Source: Lateolabrax maculatus (lineage: Eukaryota > Chordata > Actinopteri > Acropomatiformes > Lateolabracidae). From it: 64,000 nt of DNA. The position numbers and the translations under genes were made by a program. Each line of letters begins with the position of its first letter. The first letter of the stretch is position 1. Shown here piece by piece: positions 44,318 to 56,318 of the stretch. The notes under the pieces were generated by a model. It ran no database searches. It saw only the letters and a list, made by a program, of their open reading frames with translations, and was not told the origin of the DNA. The stretch spans positions 985,001 to 1,049,000 of the forward strand of contig CM062207.1 in the NCBI GenBank assembly GCA_031216445.1, in the 5' to 3' direction.

Positions 44318-44577
44318 GGAGGTCTGAAGAGGAGACGGAGAGGCAGAGAGACACAATGTTAAAATCAAATGAGAACATGGAGAAAATAATAAATGTTATT
44401 CATAAAACGTTGCTCAGTAATCATCAAAAGAGTAAATCCAAATAAATGAGGTCCATCACACTATCCACTTTTATATCTACTACGATTTTAGAAAGTTGTT
44501 TAAGGACTCGCAAGTTCAAATTCACTTAAATTAATGATTTCTAAAGTAATACCAATTTAGAAACATAAAACCATATA

Positions 44578-44775
44578 ATCAGAATCAGAATCATGTTTGT
44601 TGCCAAATGAGTTTACACATAGAAGGAATTTATGATAAAGTAGAAGCAAGTACTGCCATTCAAGGAACCTAAATATAAAATAGAAAAATTTACAATGAAA
44701 CTATGTAAAATATATAAGAATATGTAAAATGCCTGTTAGTAAGTTGTGTAGGAATGTGCAAATTTTCACAGTATT
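44578..44775. repeat. Interspersed repeat (AGAATCAGAATCATG family)
   Basis: Shares the arrangement TTGCCAAATGAG..., ACATAGAAGGAATT and GGAATGTGCAAATTTTCACA with the repeat at 15,965-16,215. It lies in the 5' intron of receptor copy 1. Confidence 0.5.
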
Positions 44776-45021
44776 AAGTAAATTAAAAAGACAACACTCA
44801 ATGTGTAAGAACATAAAAGCACAGTGTATAATTTGACAAGCAGTTTATTAACAATATTAGTGATAAAAAACTCCCCCTGGAAATAAAGTTACCACAAAGA
44901 AACAATTTCTAAAATGTCAACAGTATATTCAACTGTGAATGCACATTAATAACAAAATCTAAATCTCTAAATAACTAAATCTTTTACTAAAGGAATGTGT
45001 TTATTTTGAAAGAACACCCAC

Positions 45022-45095
45022 CTCAGCAGTGTCTCTCCGATCGTCTGTCTCCTGTGTCTCTGACTGACTGCTGTTCACTGGCATCTAATCCAAGT
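45022..45095 (-). other. 5' noncoding exon of receptor copy 1
   Basis: The minus strand reads CCAGTGAACAGCAGTCAGTC onward to ACACTGCTGAG, then donor GTGGGTGTT at 45,021. Matching exons with donors are found upstream of the other three complete copies. It joins the acceptor CTCTTCAG just before the copy 1 coding exon. A TATACTT-like word precedes it. Confidence 0.6.
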
Positions 45096-45929
45096 ATATT
45101 TTAATACCTATCTGTCATTAAGGTGTGTGTGCGAAGGACTGGTGAGAGCAGGGCTGTGGGTTTTTTTTTTTTTTGCAATTCATATTTTATTTTACTTCTT
45201 ACGGTAAATTACAAACAGGCAAATTTGTGATTAGCATCATTGTGTCACAGGGAGGTCAGATCACAGAGTCAGCAGCAAGACTATTTGAATATCATGTCAA
45301 TCATCTCGGCATCAGTTTGTCATCTGTGCTGCATGATCTGAATGGAGATTATACAATTAATACACAAACAAGCTGAATAAATTATTATGACATTTATTTC
45401 TTAATTAAACTACAGTAATACCATACATGATTACCGTTTAATATCATTATACTACACTATAGTTTAATATAATATGCGTCATACTTCAACATTACTGAAT
45501 AGTGCACACATACGTTAATAATCTTGAGAAATCTTAAACTTTTCTAAACAATAAAATGAATTTCCAAAATGTAAATAAAAGCATAATAAAACCACCCATC
45601 AAGAGCTGATTTACATTGGTGCCAACAATGTCGCAATATTTAACAGTGGGTTCAGCACACCTGTGTTTGTGTTTGCATGGCTGTGTTTTCATCACATCAG
45701 TGACATCTGTGTGTTTTGGACCATTTTTCCCACCAAATTGTCTCACAAGAACACAGAGTGCAAATATTTTGTCGTGCAAGACGATCTAAGATGTAGTCGG
45801 TCCAACTCCAAATGGTGCTGGTGCTGATGGTGATGAATCAACCCCCATTGCCATCAGTTATGGGGTGCAACAGGTTTATTTTCGTGGTCTATTACTATTA
45901 ACATTATACATAAATAACATAATTCTTCA

Positions 45930-46215
45930 AAATAAGTGCTGCAACATCCATTTTTATATAGATGACGCACTTTTTTATACATCCAAACTAGGCTCCTCCT
46001 CATCTTCAATCTCCCTCTGGTGATTTCCAGATATTCTTTCTTAATCTTTCATTTATTTTGAATACAGATAAGACCAAGTACATGGGATTCTCTACACTTA
46101 CCTGTGACTCTCCTAAAATTTCAAAAGGTATCCACATCACTTTTGCTGACTCATATATATACCTGACAGCAGACTGTCATTCATAATTCAAGATCAACTT
46201 TTAACTAGAGGTGTC
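45930..46215 (+). mobile_element. LINE reverse-transcriptase relic (second copy)
   Basis: IHFYIDDALFYTS (a mutated YADD box) and NTDKTKYMGFSTLTC are readable in two frames. It is homologous to 42,985-43,265, so it belongs to the duplicated segment that carries the receptor. Confidence 0.6.
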
Positions 46216-46991
46216 ACAATTCTCCAAATCCACAATTTGATTTGACTTTCCATTTTAGAGTCTCAATTCGATTCGATTTTCTATTTAAACTTGTTTTTTT
46301 TTCTCACATTTTTCTTGATTTGTAAAGGACACATCATTGGTTTTATTCCCTGACAACTGTCATTTATATTTTCAAATTCTTATTTCAAGTTTGATATAAC
46401 CACCATATTTTTTAGAACGGACCATACTAAAGTCATTTGGTCAAATCTAAATAATTTATTCAAAATGTAATAACAACAAGCGTCCTCTGACCTGTTGATC
46501 ATAACTGATAATAAGAAAGAAAGAAAGAAAGAAGAAAAAAGGCTAAACCAACAAGCAAGCTACAGCTGACCTGACGAACAACAACTGGTGCACTGACACA
46601 ACTTTCTGGGTAATACTCGCACTGTAGAACGTCTGTTCCATGCGGCGGGGGCTAAATGTTGCTACATCGTTGACCCAGGTAGGCAGGAGAGTTTCCAGAT
46701 CTGCTGTTTTTCTGTCATTTCCAATTCAGGCAGTGGTTTGGGCGTCTCAAAGAGAGCAGCTGAGGGTGCTGTTAAGCTACAGTGTGTCGTGTTTTAAGTG
46801 TGTTTTTTTTTTCGCCAATCCTGCTTTTGATTTCGATGATCAAAATCAAAAGCTCATTTTGATAAACTTTTGATTTAAAAACGAAATTGTGACATCCCTA
46901 CACTTACCACATTTAAAACAGTTTGGATTATTTTGAAGACTATAAACTCAACAAAATTTACGGTATGATACTCTTACATGTAATCCCACCC

Positions 46992-47930
46992 TCATGCAGA
47001 TTCAGTGTTTTGTTTACAACATTGTAATTTTCCTGCCCGGTGTAGAAACAGCAGTGGTAACACCAAACTGCTGGGCAGATCGAACCAGATTGTGTACAAT
47101 GACAACACACATGCATCACTGGGGCACAGCACTGCTGTGCTGGATATCGCATTGGCAATCAGATTTCCCCCAAACCTCAACAACAGCACCCCCATTACAG
47201 CCACAAGGGTGTGGAAAGCCCTCTGCTTTGATTGGTCAACCCGCTCCCTATTCCCGCCCACTTCCCCCGACCCTGGACGCTTGAGAGCGCAAAGAACCGA
47301 AATGCTGCTAAAACAGATGACAATTAAGAAGAAAACCATACAGCAGAAATACAAGATTACGCTGATCTCATTGCTGCTTAAATAATTTATAGCCAGACTA
47401 ATAAAGCTCAGCAGCCAAACACATCCAATGCTGATGTTTCTGATCCTGACCCCGCCTGCCTGTCTCAGGCCCAGGTAGGTGACGGGGTGAACAACAGCCA
47501 GGTAGCGCTCCACACAGGTGAGGAGGTGAAACAGAGCCTGTCCGAGGGAGTTGACGGACAACATGCAGTACCCCAGAAGCATTATATCTGTAAACTTTGT
47601 GTAGCCACCACAAAGAAAGAAGATGAGCCCCAAATATCCAATCAGCTGTATGGCAATGGAGTGATAGGTGAAGATGTCAGAGTGACTTGTTGCAGCTGTG
47701 GAAATGGACCGTTGTTTGCTCCACTGTTGGTAACCCCGGTAGAGGACGAGGATGAAGAGAGGGAGGAGGAGGAGGAGGTTGATGATGGAGAAACTAGAGA
47801 AAATGTAGATGCTTATTTTGGATGTGAAACATTTGAAGAGATGATGGGAGGAGTTGGAGGATGAGAGGTGAGGAGGAAAAACCAGGAGGTCATCAAAGGT
47901 AGAGGAGTTGACTGACATATTTATATTCAT
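46992..47930 (-). CDS. Orphan rhodopsin-like receptor, copy 2 (intact)
   Basis: Single coding exon after an acceptor at 47,937. MNINMSVNSS starts at 47,930 (312 residues) or MSVNSS at 47,918 (308). Seven hydrophobic segments, ERY motif (CVERYLAVVHPVTYLG), a basic third intracellular loop with KRPGSGEVGG and DQSKQRAFHT, and a TM7 that ends FDLPSSLVLPLLFLHRAGKL with CCKQNTESA. The usual CWxP in TM6 and NPxxY in TM7 are absent, and I see no Cys at the outer end of TM3. The first ~170 residues are almost identical to copy 1. It is likely a plasma-membrane receptor, possibly chemosensory or immune; the sequence does not decide. Confidence 0.8.
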   Translation of the reverse strand: MNINMSVNSSTFDDLLVFPPHLSSSNSSHHLFKCFTSKISIYIFSSFSIINLLLLLPLFILVLYRGYQQWSKQRSISTAATSHSDIFTYHSIAIQLIGYLGLIFFLCGGYTKFTDIMLLGYCMLSVNSLGQALFHLLTCVERYLAVVHPVTYLGLRQAGGVRIRNISIGCVWLLSFISLAINYLSSNEISVILYFCCMVFFLIVICFSSISVLCALKRPGSGEVGGNRERVDQSKQRAFHTLVAVMGVLLLRFGGNLIANAISSTAVLCPSDACVLSLYTIWFDLPSSLVLPLLFLHRAGKLQCCKQNTESA

Positions 47931-48243
47931 GGAGGTCTGAAGTGGAGACAGATAGGCAGAAAGAACAAAAGGTTGCTCAGTTATCACCAAAAGAGTACAG
48001 AAATTTCAAAAACTATTACCAAAAAGCTTCCATGAACTAAAAGTATTGATAGTAGAAATTCAGAAATTAATCGTGTCCATCACAGTATTCACTTCTATTT
48101 TTACTATGGTTTAACAAAAGTTGAGTTAACAAAAATGATTTCATGCTTTAATAGGAAGTTATTTGAGGACTCAAAAGATGTAAAATGTACTTAATGATTT
48201 TCTTAAGTAATACCAGTTCAGACATTAAAATATAAAGAAATAT

Positions 48244-48397
48244 TGGGGCAACCCAATAGCCAAGTGGTGAGGGCGTATACCACATGGCCACAAATTTCCC
48301 CGGTTTGATTCCGGCTGGCCTTTGCTGCATTCCCAAACTCTCTTTCCCCATATTTCGTCTCCACTGTCACTGTCGATATATATATATATATATATAT
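48244..48397 (+). mobile_element. tRNA-derived SINE
   Basis: The head GGGGCAACCCAATAGCCAAG holds an A box (TAGCCAAGTGG, 48257-48267), and a B box GGTTTGATTCC lies at 48302-48312. Then come CTTTGCTGCATTCCC, CT-rich sequence and a (TA)n tail. Direct repeats AGAAATAT at 48236-48243 and 48398-48405 are the target-site duplication. It lies in the 5' intron of receptor copy 2. Confidence 0.8.
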
Positions 48398-48628
48398 AGA
48401 AATATAAAAAGACTTAACATGCATTTTAATGTGTAATAACATAAAAGCACAAGTGCGCAATGACTTTGCAAAGCATAAGTCATCAACCATAAAAAGTCAT
48501 AAAACTCATCTTGGAAATAACTTAAGCAAAGAGAATCCATTTCTAAAATATCAACATAAGTGCAATTGTCTCTTGTGCTTACATTTTATATCAAAAGATG
48601 AAAAAAATGTTAATCAAAAAACACCTAC

Positions 48629-48705
48629 CTTCTGATCATCCTTCTCCTGCGTCTCCAAACTCTGACTCCGCTGTTCACTGGTGTCTGGTACAAACATATC
48701 TTTAT
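48629..48705 (-). other. 5' noncoding exon of receptor copy 2
   Basis: The minus strand reads CCAGTGAACAGCGGAGTCAG, then TTTGGAGACGCAGGAGAAGG, ending GATCAGAAG with donor GTAGGTGTT at 48,628. A TATAAAGATATG word lies just upstream. It matches the exons of copies 1 and 3. Confidence 0.6.
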
Positions 48706-49761
48706 ACTGATCTAATGAGTGTGTGTGTTTGTGACTGAGTGCGAAAAACCGTCTGTGAGGTCTTTTGCATGTCACAAAACCAATTCATACTTAATGATAC
48801 TTTTTACGGCAAATTACAGCAGGCAAATTTATTTTTTGTTCCACGGAGTGCAGAGTCAGCTGCACCATTATTTGAATATCATGCTTTTCTCTGCATCACT
48901 TTGTCATGTGTGGTGCATGAATAAAAAGGGATCTGTGTACAACGAAAACATTTTCGAACACATATTTACAACTGAGGGAATTATTTTAACATTTATTCCT
49001 TAATTGTAAAACAGTAATATCATTATACTACACTTTCATGAATAAGTGCGCACACAAAAAAACTTTAAACTTTCAATTAAAATCTAAGAAAACCAGTCAT
49101 TGATAGCTGAATTTATATTGGTCCCACCAATGTAGCAAATGTTTAACTATGGTTCATTAAATCAGTCCATTTACATGAACATTTGACCAGATTCAATGAC
49201 TCATAAACAAAGAGCTGTGTATCAGGCACTATTGGCTTTTTCACATGTTACTCTTACTTTACCTGCCAAGGAGGTAGAGTTTTTGGTATTTTAAGGACAT
49301 TATCACAAAAAAATGAATCTGTGACTACATCCACACTAATACAATCTCGTTTTAGCACTGATTCAGAAATAATCTCCTTCCATACTAACACCCCTGAAAA
49401 CACATATCATATTTGTCACACAGATAATCACTCAGGTAATATGGGGCATGACTAATCAGAGAAGGACACATCCTGAGTCAGGAGTTTTCAAACTAAATCA
49501 GCGTCAGCAGCGTTTCCAAAAGTATCCATTTTAGGGGGTTGAACTTAAAACTAGCTATGCATTTAAAAATGAAGAAGTATTAGTGTGGATGCAGCCTGTA
49601 GCTTGGTTCCAAACCTCTGTGAACATGAATGGCTGTTTCCCAGGATGAAAATACAAATCAATCAAAGCCTTTCTTGATGGGGCAAAATTTATGATATAAG
49701 CTGTGTCAGAGTCATACAACAGATCAGAATATCTTAAACATTGTATTAGTTGGTCAATATT

Positions 49762-50366
49762 TGTCATGATCTGTTCCTTTTTGTTTGTTGTCACTTTCTT
49801 GCCCCTACTATCTGTCACTGGTTTCCCTGCCTTCACCTCTGCTCACTGCCCTTCCATGGACTCTTTCTCTGTTCCTCTGACCTGCCATTCACTCACCTTC
49901 CACCAGATGTCCTCTGACTTTCCTGACTTCCCATCACCTGACTGCCCCTCCCATCTACACACCTGTCTCCACTCTTCATCAGCCTCTTCCTCTCTCTGCC
50001 TGTCAGTCACTCCTTCCTCATCAGTCCAACTCCCTTCACCTGTTCACTCACCTGCCTCTGGTCACTAATCAGCCCCTTATATATACAGGTCCACTTTCTT
50101 TGTTTAGTGTCAGATCCTTGTTTCCTGTTCCTGTGTTTCCTGTTTCCTGTTTCCTCGGTTGTCTGTGCTGTGTTTCCATGTGCCTTGTCCCTGGATTACC
50201 TGTTTTTGTCACCTGCCTGTTTTGGACTCTGGATTTTCTGTTTGCCTCACCACCCAATAAGTTTGTGTTTCACAATTTGGAATAAACTCTTCACACCATA
50301 CCTGCCGGTCTCCTCTCCTCTCTGCACTTGGGTCCCACCCCTGCCAACCCGTTACCCCCCGTGACA
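49762..50366 (+). mobile_element. Solo LTR with 5-bp target duplication
   Basis: The 605-bp element begins TGTCATGATC and ends CCCCGTGACA (TG...CA, 5-bp inverted ends). It is flanked by ATATT at 49757-49761 and 50367-50371. It contains a TATATATA promoter-like word near 50,078 and AATAAA near 50,281, in the order expected for an LTR. No internal region or second LTR is present, so it is a solo copy. Its 3' end resembles the element at 34.0-34.5 kb. Confidence 0.7.
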
Positions 50367-50459
50367 ATATTAGTTAATCACTGTTCACCGGCTGAAAATC
50401 TTGTTTTTGCTGACTTCCAGTGGTTAAAGTTCTACATTTTCTGCAATACAAACAAGGTA

Positions 50460-50935
50460 CCCAACAGACAACAACCACAGCACTCCTAATATAGCCATGA
50501 TAGTGTGGAAAGCCCTCTGACTGATCAACCCACTCCCTGGAGAACAGGAAGGCTGCAGAAAGAGATGACAATAAAGGAAAAGACTCAAAGGCAGAAAAAT
50601 AAGAAGTGGTTGATTAGGGAAATAGAAAGCTGTTACACCACTTCATCCAAAGCATAGCAGCCAAACACACACAAAGCTGATATTTCTGATACTGACCGCC
50701 CTGCCTTTTTCAGCCCCAGGTAGGTGATGGGATGAACAACAGCAAGGTATCGCTCCACAAGGGTCAGGATATGAAATTATATATCATGAAAGTGATGGAA
50801 GTAAGACAGAAACCCACTTTAATCTAAAACCCCAATCAGCTCCATGGCAGCCAGCCGGCAGGTGAAGCTGTCGTTGGTAACCCAGGTAGAGATCGAGGAT
50901 GCAGAAAGGGAGGAGGAGGACGGACTTTGAGATCA
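50460..50935 (-). pseudogene. Receptor pseudogene A
   Basis: The minus strand keeps recognisable receptor pieces: YLGYQRQ (TM1 end), an internal deletion, AAMELIG (TM2), then FHILTLVERYLAVVHPITYL (TM3) and a fragment of TM6 (AFHTIMAILGVLW-like). Frames change several times and large parts of TM4-TM7 are gone. Confidence 0.75.
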
Positions 50936-51039
50936 TTAAGGCAGACTTCACGGATTATACCAACTTTATAAGCATTTTATTTCAGAACTGGGTAGTAGAC
51001 AGTGGTCTTGAGTATTGGTTTAAAGGTACCCTGTAGAAC

Positions 51040-51185
51040 ACAACTGCTGCTACTAACACTACTGCCATTAACATTAGTGTCACTAGTGATACTACTACTA
51101 CTGCTTCTACTGAAACTATCACTGCTATTAAGACTACTGCTGCTGCTAATACTAATAGTGCTGCTGTAACTGATACTACCATTCA
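51040..51185. repeat. Degenerate (ACT)n-type trinucleotide repeat
   Basis: A long run of ACT/GCT/ATT triplets such as ACTACTACTACTGCTTCTAC. It gives artefactual open frames on both strands. Confidence 0.7.
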
Positions 51186-51774
51186 GCAGACAGTAAGTAC
51201 ACCACAGCATCCACTTAGAATTACCAAAGTTACTACCCAGTACAGGCTAAAAATGACCTGGAATACCTTAGTAACTACCTAGAAACATCGTACAAACCAC
51301 TCAGCAGCACCTTATTAACCTTATAAAAACTTGAAATGTATCGGCAACCACCAAATTATTTCTGCTGTGTCAGCAAACATGCCTTAATTTCTTCAGAATA
51401 TTTATCAATTTACATTATGGTGAGGTCTTCCAGCAAACACAGATTTTACTTGCAGATTTGTAATCATTGAGCATTATTACCATTTGTTGTAATTCAACAC
51501 AAAATACACAAATTGTATTGGAAAAACTGAGGTCCTGGTGGGGCTGATAAATGTGCAAATGATATAATATGACCTGTTTCTGTCTCGTTTTATCAAATTA
51601 TATCAAATCTAACCTACTCTGCTGCAGCCTGGTATGACCTTTACTAATTTACTGTTTCCAGCCCTGATATAGTAAAATATACTCCTAAATTATCCAGCCA
51701 AATTAACTGTTGTCTAATCTACACCAATCCTTATCATTATTCATTGATGTCAACGACAACACAGCAGTTTCTCT

Positions 51775-52560
51775 GACCTTTGTAGAAACAGCAGCAGTAA
51801 CACTGACTGAACAAGATTGGAGAAATTATTGCCACACATTCTTCACTGTAACCCAACAATCATGATATGTACAGAGCAATACACCCAAAGAACCCCACAG
51901 ACCACAACCACAGCACTTCCAAATATGGCCATGATTGTGTGGAAAGCCCTCCGCTTTAATTGGTCAACCAGCTCGATGTCCGCACCCAGTTCCAATTCAG
52001 AACACAGGGAACAGAAAGGCTGAAGAAAGAGACAACAGATAAGGTGAAGACATAAAAGCTGAAAAATGTGATGATGGGAAAATTAGGGTCGTACAAAGTT
52101 GTCAAATAGCTTCATCCAAAGCACAGCAGCCAAACAGATATAATGCTGAACTTTCTGGTTCTGACCCCATGCGACTTTCTCAGCCCCATGTAGGCAATGG
52201 AGTGAACAACAGCCAGGTAACGCTCCACACAGGTCAGGGTGTGTAAGAACATCTTGCCAGGAAATATTTTATATTTTTATTGGGAGATCAATGTAGGTGC
52301 CACAAAGGTAGAAGATGCATGCAACAAAACTGGTCAGCTGCATGGCAGCCATATGGTAGGTGAAGGTGATTGAGTAGCTCTTTGTCGCGGTGGAGCGCTG
52401 CTGCCGCCATCGTTGGTGACCCATGTAGAAGACGAGGCTGGAGAAAGGGAGGATGAAGAAGATTTTGACGATGACAAAAGTAGTGAAAATGAAAGCAGCA
52501 GCCTTGGAGTCAAAGTCAGAGTGGAAGATAGTGGGAGGTGTTGGAGGAATTGTATGGCAT
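51775..52560 (-). pseudogene. Receptor pseudogene B
   Basis: Starts with ATG at 52,560 (MPYNSSNTSHYLPL, then a stop). A frameshift leads into FIFTTFVIVKIFFILPFSSL and the TM1-TM2 region, with another stop after IDLPIKI. TM3 (TCVERYLAVVHSIAYMGLRK) and TM4 remain, with a stop after WLLCFG. Later parts are recognisable only in short frames. It is nonfunctional. Confidence 0.85.
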
Positions 52561-52599
52561 ATTGGTTTGAATTGAGACAGAGGGACAGACATACAGAAA

Positions 52600-55085
52600 A
52601 TAAATGAGGACTCAAAGTTCACCTTCAACAATTTTTCTTCTTGTTTATGAGCTTTCATTCATCTTTCATACAAGACAATCATGATAATGTTAATGAAAAA
52701 ATATTTAAGAAGAATGAAAAATATTTTCTAAAACTACAGGTAAACTTGAAATTACAGTCTGTTTTGATGAAGGTCCTTGAAATTAAAGCTCACAAAATGT
52801 ACATTAAGATTTATTATATAAAAAAAAACTTTTTTACAGAGTTGAAGTAATCTAAAGGTTTTTTAAAACTTTAAAACTGAGAATTACTTGTGACTTGTAT
52901 TTTTTATAAAAATGGACACTGTACATGAATGTTTGAGTGAGTGTTGTTTGTGGTGCCTTGTGTTGGAGCGACAGACAGCAGCAGGACTGGGGTTTTTGCA
53001 TGTTGCAAAAAAAATAAAGGATTTTGTTACTGCATATTGTGAACCACAGCACGCAAATTATCTTTTGAGTGGGGTTGAATTGAGATTCCAGTATATCCTG
53101 GGAAAAAAATAACTGCAGCGATTTGTTGCTGTATTCATTTATTCACGGTTGCATTTATTAATTCCTTTGTATGTTTGTAGTTATTGATTTTGTGTTTAGT
53201 TAGTAGTTCAATAAACCTTTTTATTTACAAAGGAGATGATTACATAGTTGATATATATCATGGTCACAGTTTACGAGATAAGAATGTAATAGCAACTTCC
53301 AGACTGAGATAAAATCAATGAATTACCTAGCATTTCCCTTTATTGCAGGTTGGTGCCCTGATGCGAATTTAATGAAAGTTAAATTCTGTTATTTAGTATA
53401 AATACTGATTCTTTCTGATAGCCTGAAGTTGAGTGCCCTCACCTAACTTCACCTTTTGTACCAATTAAAGTGTTTATGATGAATGTTTTGTTTTTTAAGA
53501 CTTAAGTTATACGGCATTTTTTGTTGTTTATTCCTCATCTTCACACCATTACTGATGCCTCATGTGAGGCTTAAAATTATAGTCACATATTTTAATACCA
53601 TTTAAACCAGTGTTTTAATAAATGCCCCTGTTGTGACTTGTTGGGAGTTACTGCTTTGGCTTGTGCATGCTTAAATTATTGCTAATTTATCTTTTAACAA
53701 TATATTTTCTTCAAAAATTGAAAATGATTGTTGTAGCAAGTTCTAAATGACACAAACATGTACACATATAAAAACTGAAAGAGCACACAGGTGTTCTGGG
53801 TCACATTATATCTGATTTGAAGAAGCAGCAGTTTTAGTTCACAGGTCATTTGAATGCTGTCAAACATCCACTTTAATGGACAGATGTAATGAAGCAGTCA
53901 ATGTCAACACCGGTGCTGCTTCAGTTACTGAAACTTCTGCAAGGTAGCTAAAAAAGAAATGACTGTAATGAAATTTGATTGGGATTCTTTCTTTACCTCT
54001 TTAGGTCTGTATACAGAGTGTACTCTGTGTATCAGTCCTACAGCTGACAGTCAGCTCGTTCTCACGTGGTGTAAAATATACTAAAAAAACATGCAAACTG
54101 GTTTCATTTACTGTGTCGTCTGTCTGGAAAGGTCACAGGTGTGAAGTATAAGCAGCTTTGAAGCATTAAATGAACTGACGCCTGTCTTACTGTTGCAGAA
54201 AAACACTGACAGAGAATATCTGATGTTAGCCGAACAAGATTATCACGACTGCCATATAAACCTGGGGCAGAGAAAAGCTGAGAGAATATCCAAATGTTAG
54301 CTAGGGTTTCCCCTGCTTCTAGTCTATGTGCTAAGCTATGCTAAACATGTCACAAAACTTCTGTATTGTACAAAGATACTGAGCAGATTTTTTTCACCTA
54401 AATGTTTATGTTGTATTACATTTTAGCTCTGGTTTGGTCTCCACCAGCTGCTGAGAAAAATATCTGGTTCCTTTTTCTTCACCAGCTAGTCTTTATCTTT
54501 GTCTTTCTGCTGTTTGGGGCTTCGAAAGTAGAGTATAGTGGGTTGATACAAGTTTGTTCAATGAAAACGATCGATGAGAGCTGTGGGACCAAAACAGTAA
54601 AGAAGCTAAAACGCCCCGCAGAGCTGATGGGAACTGCAGAGTGGAGTGACAATTCTGTTAGTTTGTCACTATGAGTGACCCCTGCCACAACAAACATTCA
54701 TTTGATCCATTCTTCATATTAAAATATTGAAAAGTGCAGCTTTAATGGAAAGGAGACATAGATAGATATATGCAAATATCTTACAGAACAACGCTCAGTT
54801 TGAAATAATACTGAATTACAAATAATTTGTTTAGTTTTTTGACCTAAGGGTGTCTCATGTCCTGTGTCCACCCTGCTGAAATGTCACTGCCAGTCGTGTT
54901 GGTCTACAGGTGACATGTTAAGAATTATGTGAAAATAAAATTTGCCTTCTGTGATTTATAATCTAGAGTCAAGATAAATTTGTTTAACAACATGCAAAAC
55001 ATCTCCAGCTTCCATCTGTCACTCTGTCACATGAACATCATCAATAACCCACAGAGACATAAGCATCATTTAGTATTTGGACCTG
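52600..55085. other. Intergenic, repeat-derived
   Basis: No gene is seen. Bases 54,250-54,720 (GCTAAGCTATGCTAAACATG; TCTTCACCAGCTAGTCTTTA) look like a common fish interspersed repeat. Confidence 0.45.
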
Positions 55086-55158
55086 GAATCAGTGACCAGC
55101 AGTCAGTGAGTTTGGAGACGCAGGAGAACGACGATCAATAACAAACACTGCTCACAAG
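55085..55158 (+). other. 5' noncoding exon of receptor copy 3
   Basis: Reads GTGACCAGCAGTCAGTGAG, TTTGGAGACGCAGGAGAACG and ACACTGCTCACAAG, then donor GTGGGTGTTC at 55,159. It is clearly homologous to the exons of copies 1 and 2, although this gene is in the opposite orientation. The paired acceptor is CTCCTCAG at 56,288-56,295. Confidence 0.65.
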
Positions 55159-55739
55159 GTGGGTGTTCATTGATAACTCCATGATTTTCAGTTAATGATT
55201 TAAGCCATGCTAAAACAGCTCGAGGGAGGGCAGTTTCAGTTTGTCCACCACTTTGGTCTATAGGATACTGAACTATCTAAACTATAATATGAATAATTTT
55301 CCCAGCATTAACTAATATTATTTTATCATGTATAAGGTTTTAAGTTTTTTTCATTTAATTTCAGAGATAATGACGAAAATGTTTTACACTAAAATAAAAC
55401 ATATCTTGATAAATCTAAATCAGAAATCAGATGCTGTGTCGTAGATTTAATTTAGTGTCACATTTAAAGTAGGAAGAGAAAAATGGTTCTAAGAGGGACT
55501 TTTAATTAAGATATTATATCGACAGAGATTTGAATGCTGGAGACACAACTGAGGCTTCCTCTGTCAAGACAGGGCAATCTACTGATTTGTCAAAGTTTTG
55601 CAGCTTGTTTGTTGTGCATTGAATTCGTTTTAATTATTTTTTCTACTAACTACTGGAGCAGCCCATGTCCCAGACTGCAGCCGCACACTTATGCCAAACA
55701 CAGAAGTGAATAAAGGATTTAAAAAATAAAGTCATCTTG

Positions 55740-55860
55740 TGTACAGATAGGTCACTGTATGTATATATATATATATACATATATTTAATATATATTTTAA
55801 AAATATACATTAAAAATCTATCTAGTATTATTTTATATATATAAAGAGAGAGAGATATTT
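55740..55860. repeat. (TA)n-rich tract
   Basis: TATATATATATA with interruptions, ending in GAGAGAGAGA, within the 5' intron of receptor copy 3. Confidence 0.7.
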
Positions 55861-56318
55861 ATTAGATGTAAATATTGGCATCGATATTTGTACAAATGTT
55901 ATGATAATATTCAAAGACTGCAGCAAGACATTTGACAGGCCGAGTCTGCACACGTATCATAGCTGTACACTCATTCTCCATGAATATTACTGTGTCTCCC
56001 TTCTGTCAAAGCAGTCTGGCAGTCCAACACAGAAATATATCATTGAACATTATATATTTAAATTCATCACAAGGGTCTAATGATCATAAACAGTCCATTT
56101 GTTTTGATTTCGGCAGACCACTCCCAAAAGGGGGGGGGAGTTAAATGGTTCAAAATTAAATAATTGGCTTGTTTTGTTGTCCAGCAGTTCATGATCTCCA
56201 GTGTAGCTGCCAAATGGGATGTTGTGTCACTGGTTTTGTTTGATGGCAACATTTCAGAGGTTGTTTTACAGCACAGCTTCTTTTCTTCTCCTCAGGCCTC
56301 CATCTACATACAGCAGAT

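Noticed and set aside
54402..54674. 90-codon open frame
   Set aside because: It lies in what looks like a common fish interspersed repeat, with no splice or family support.
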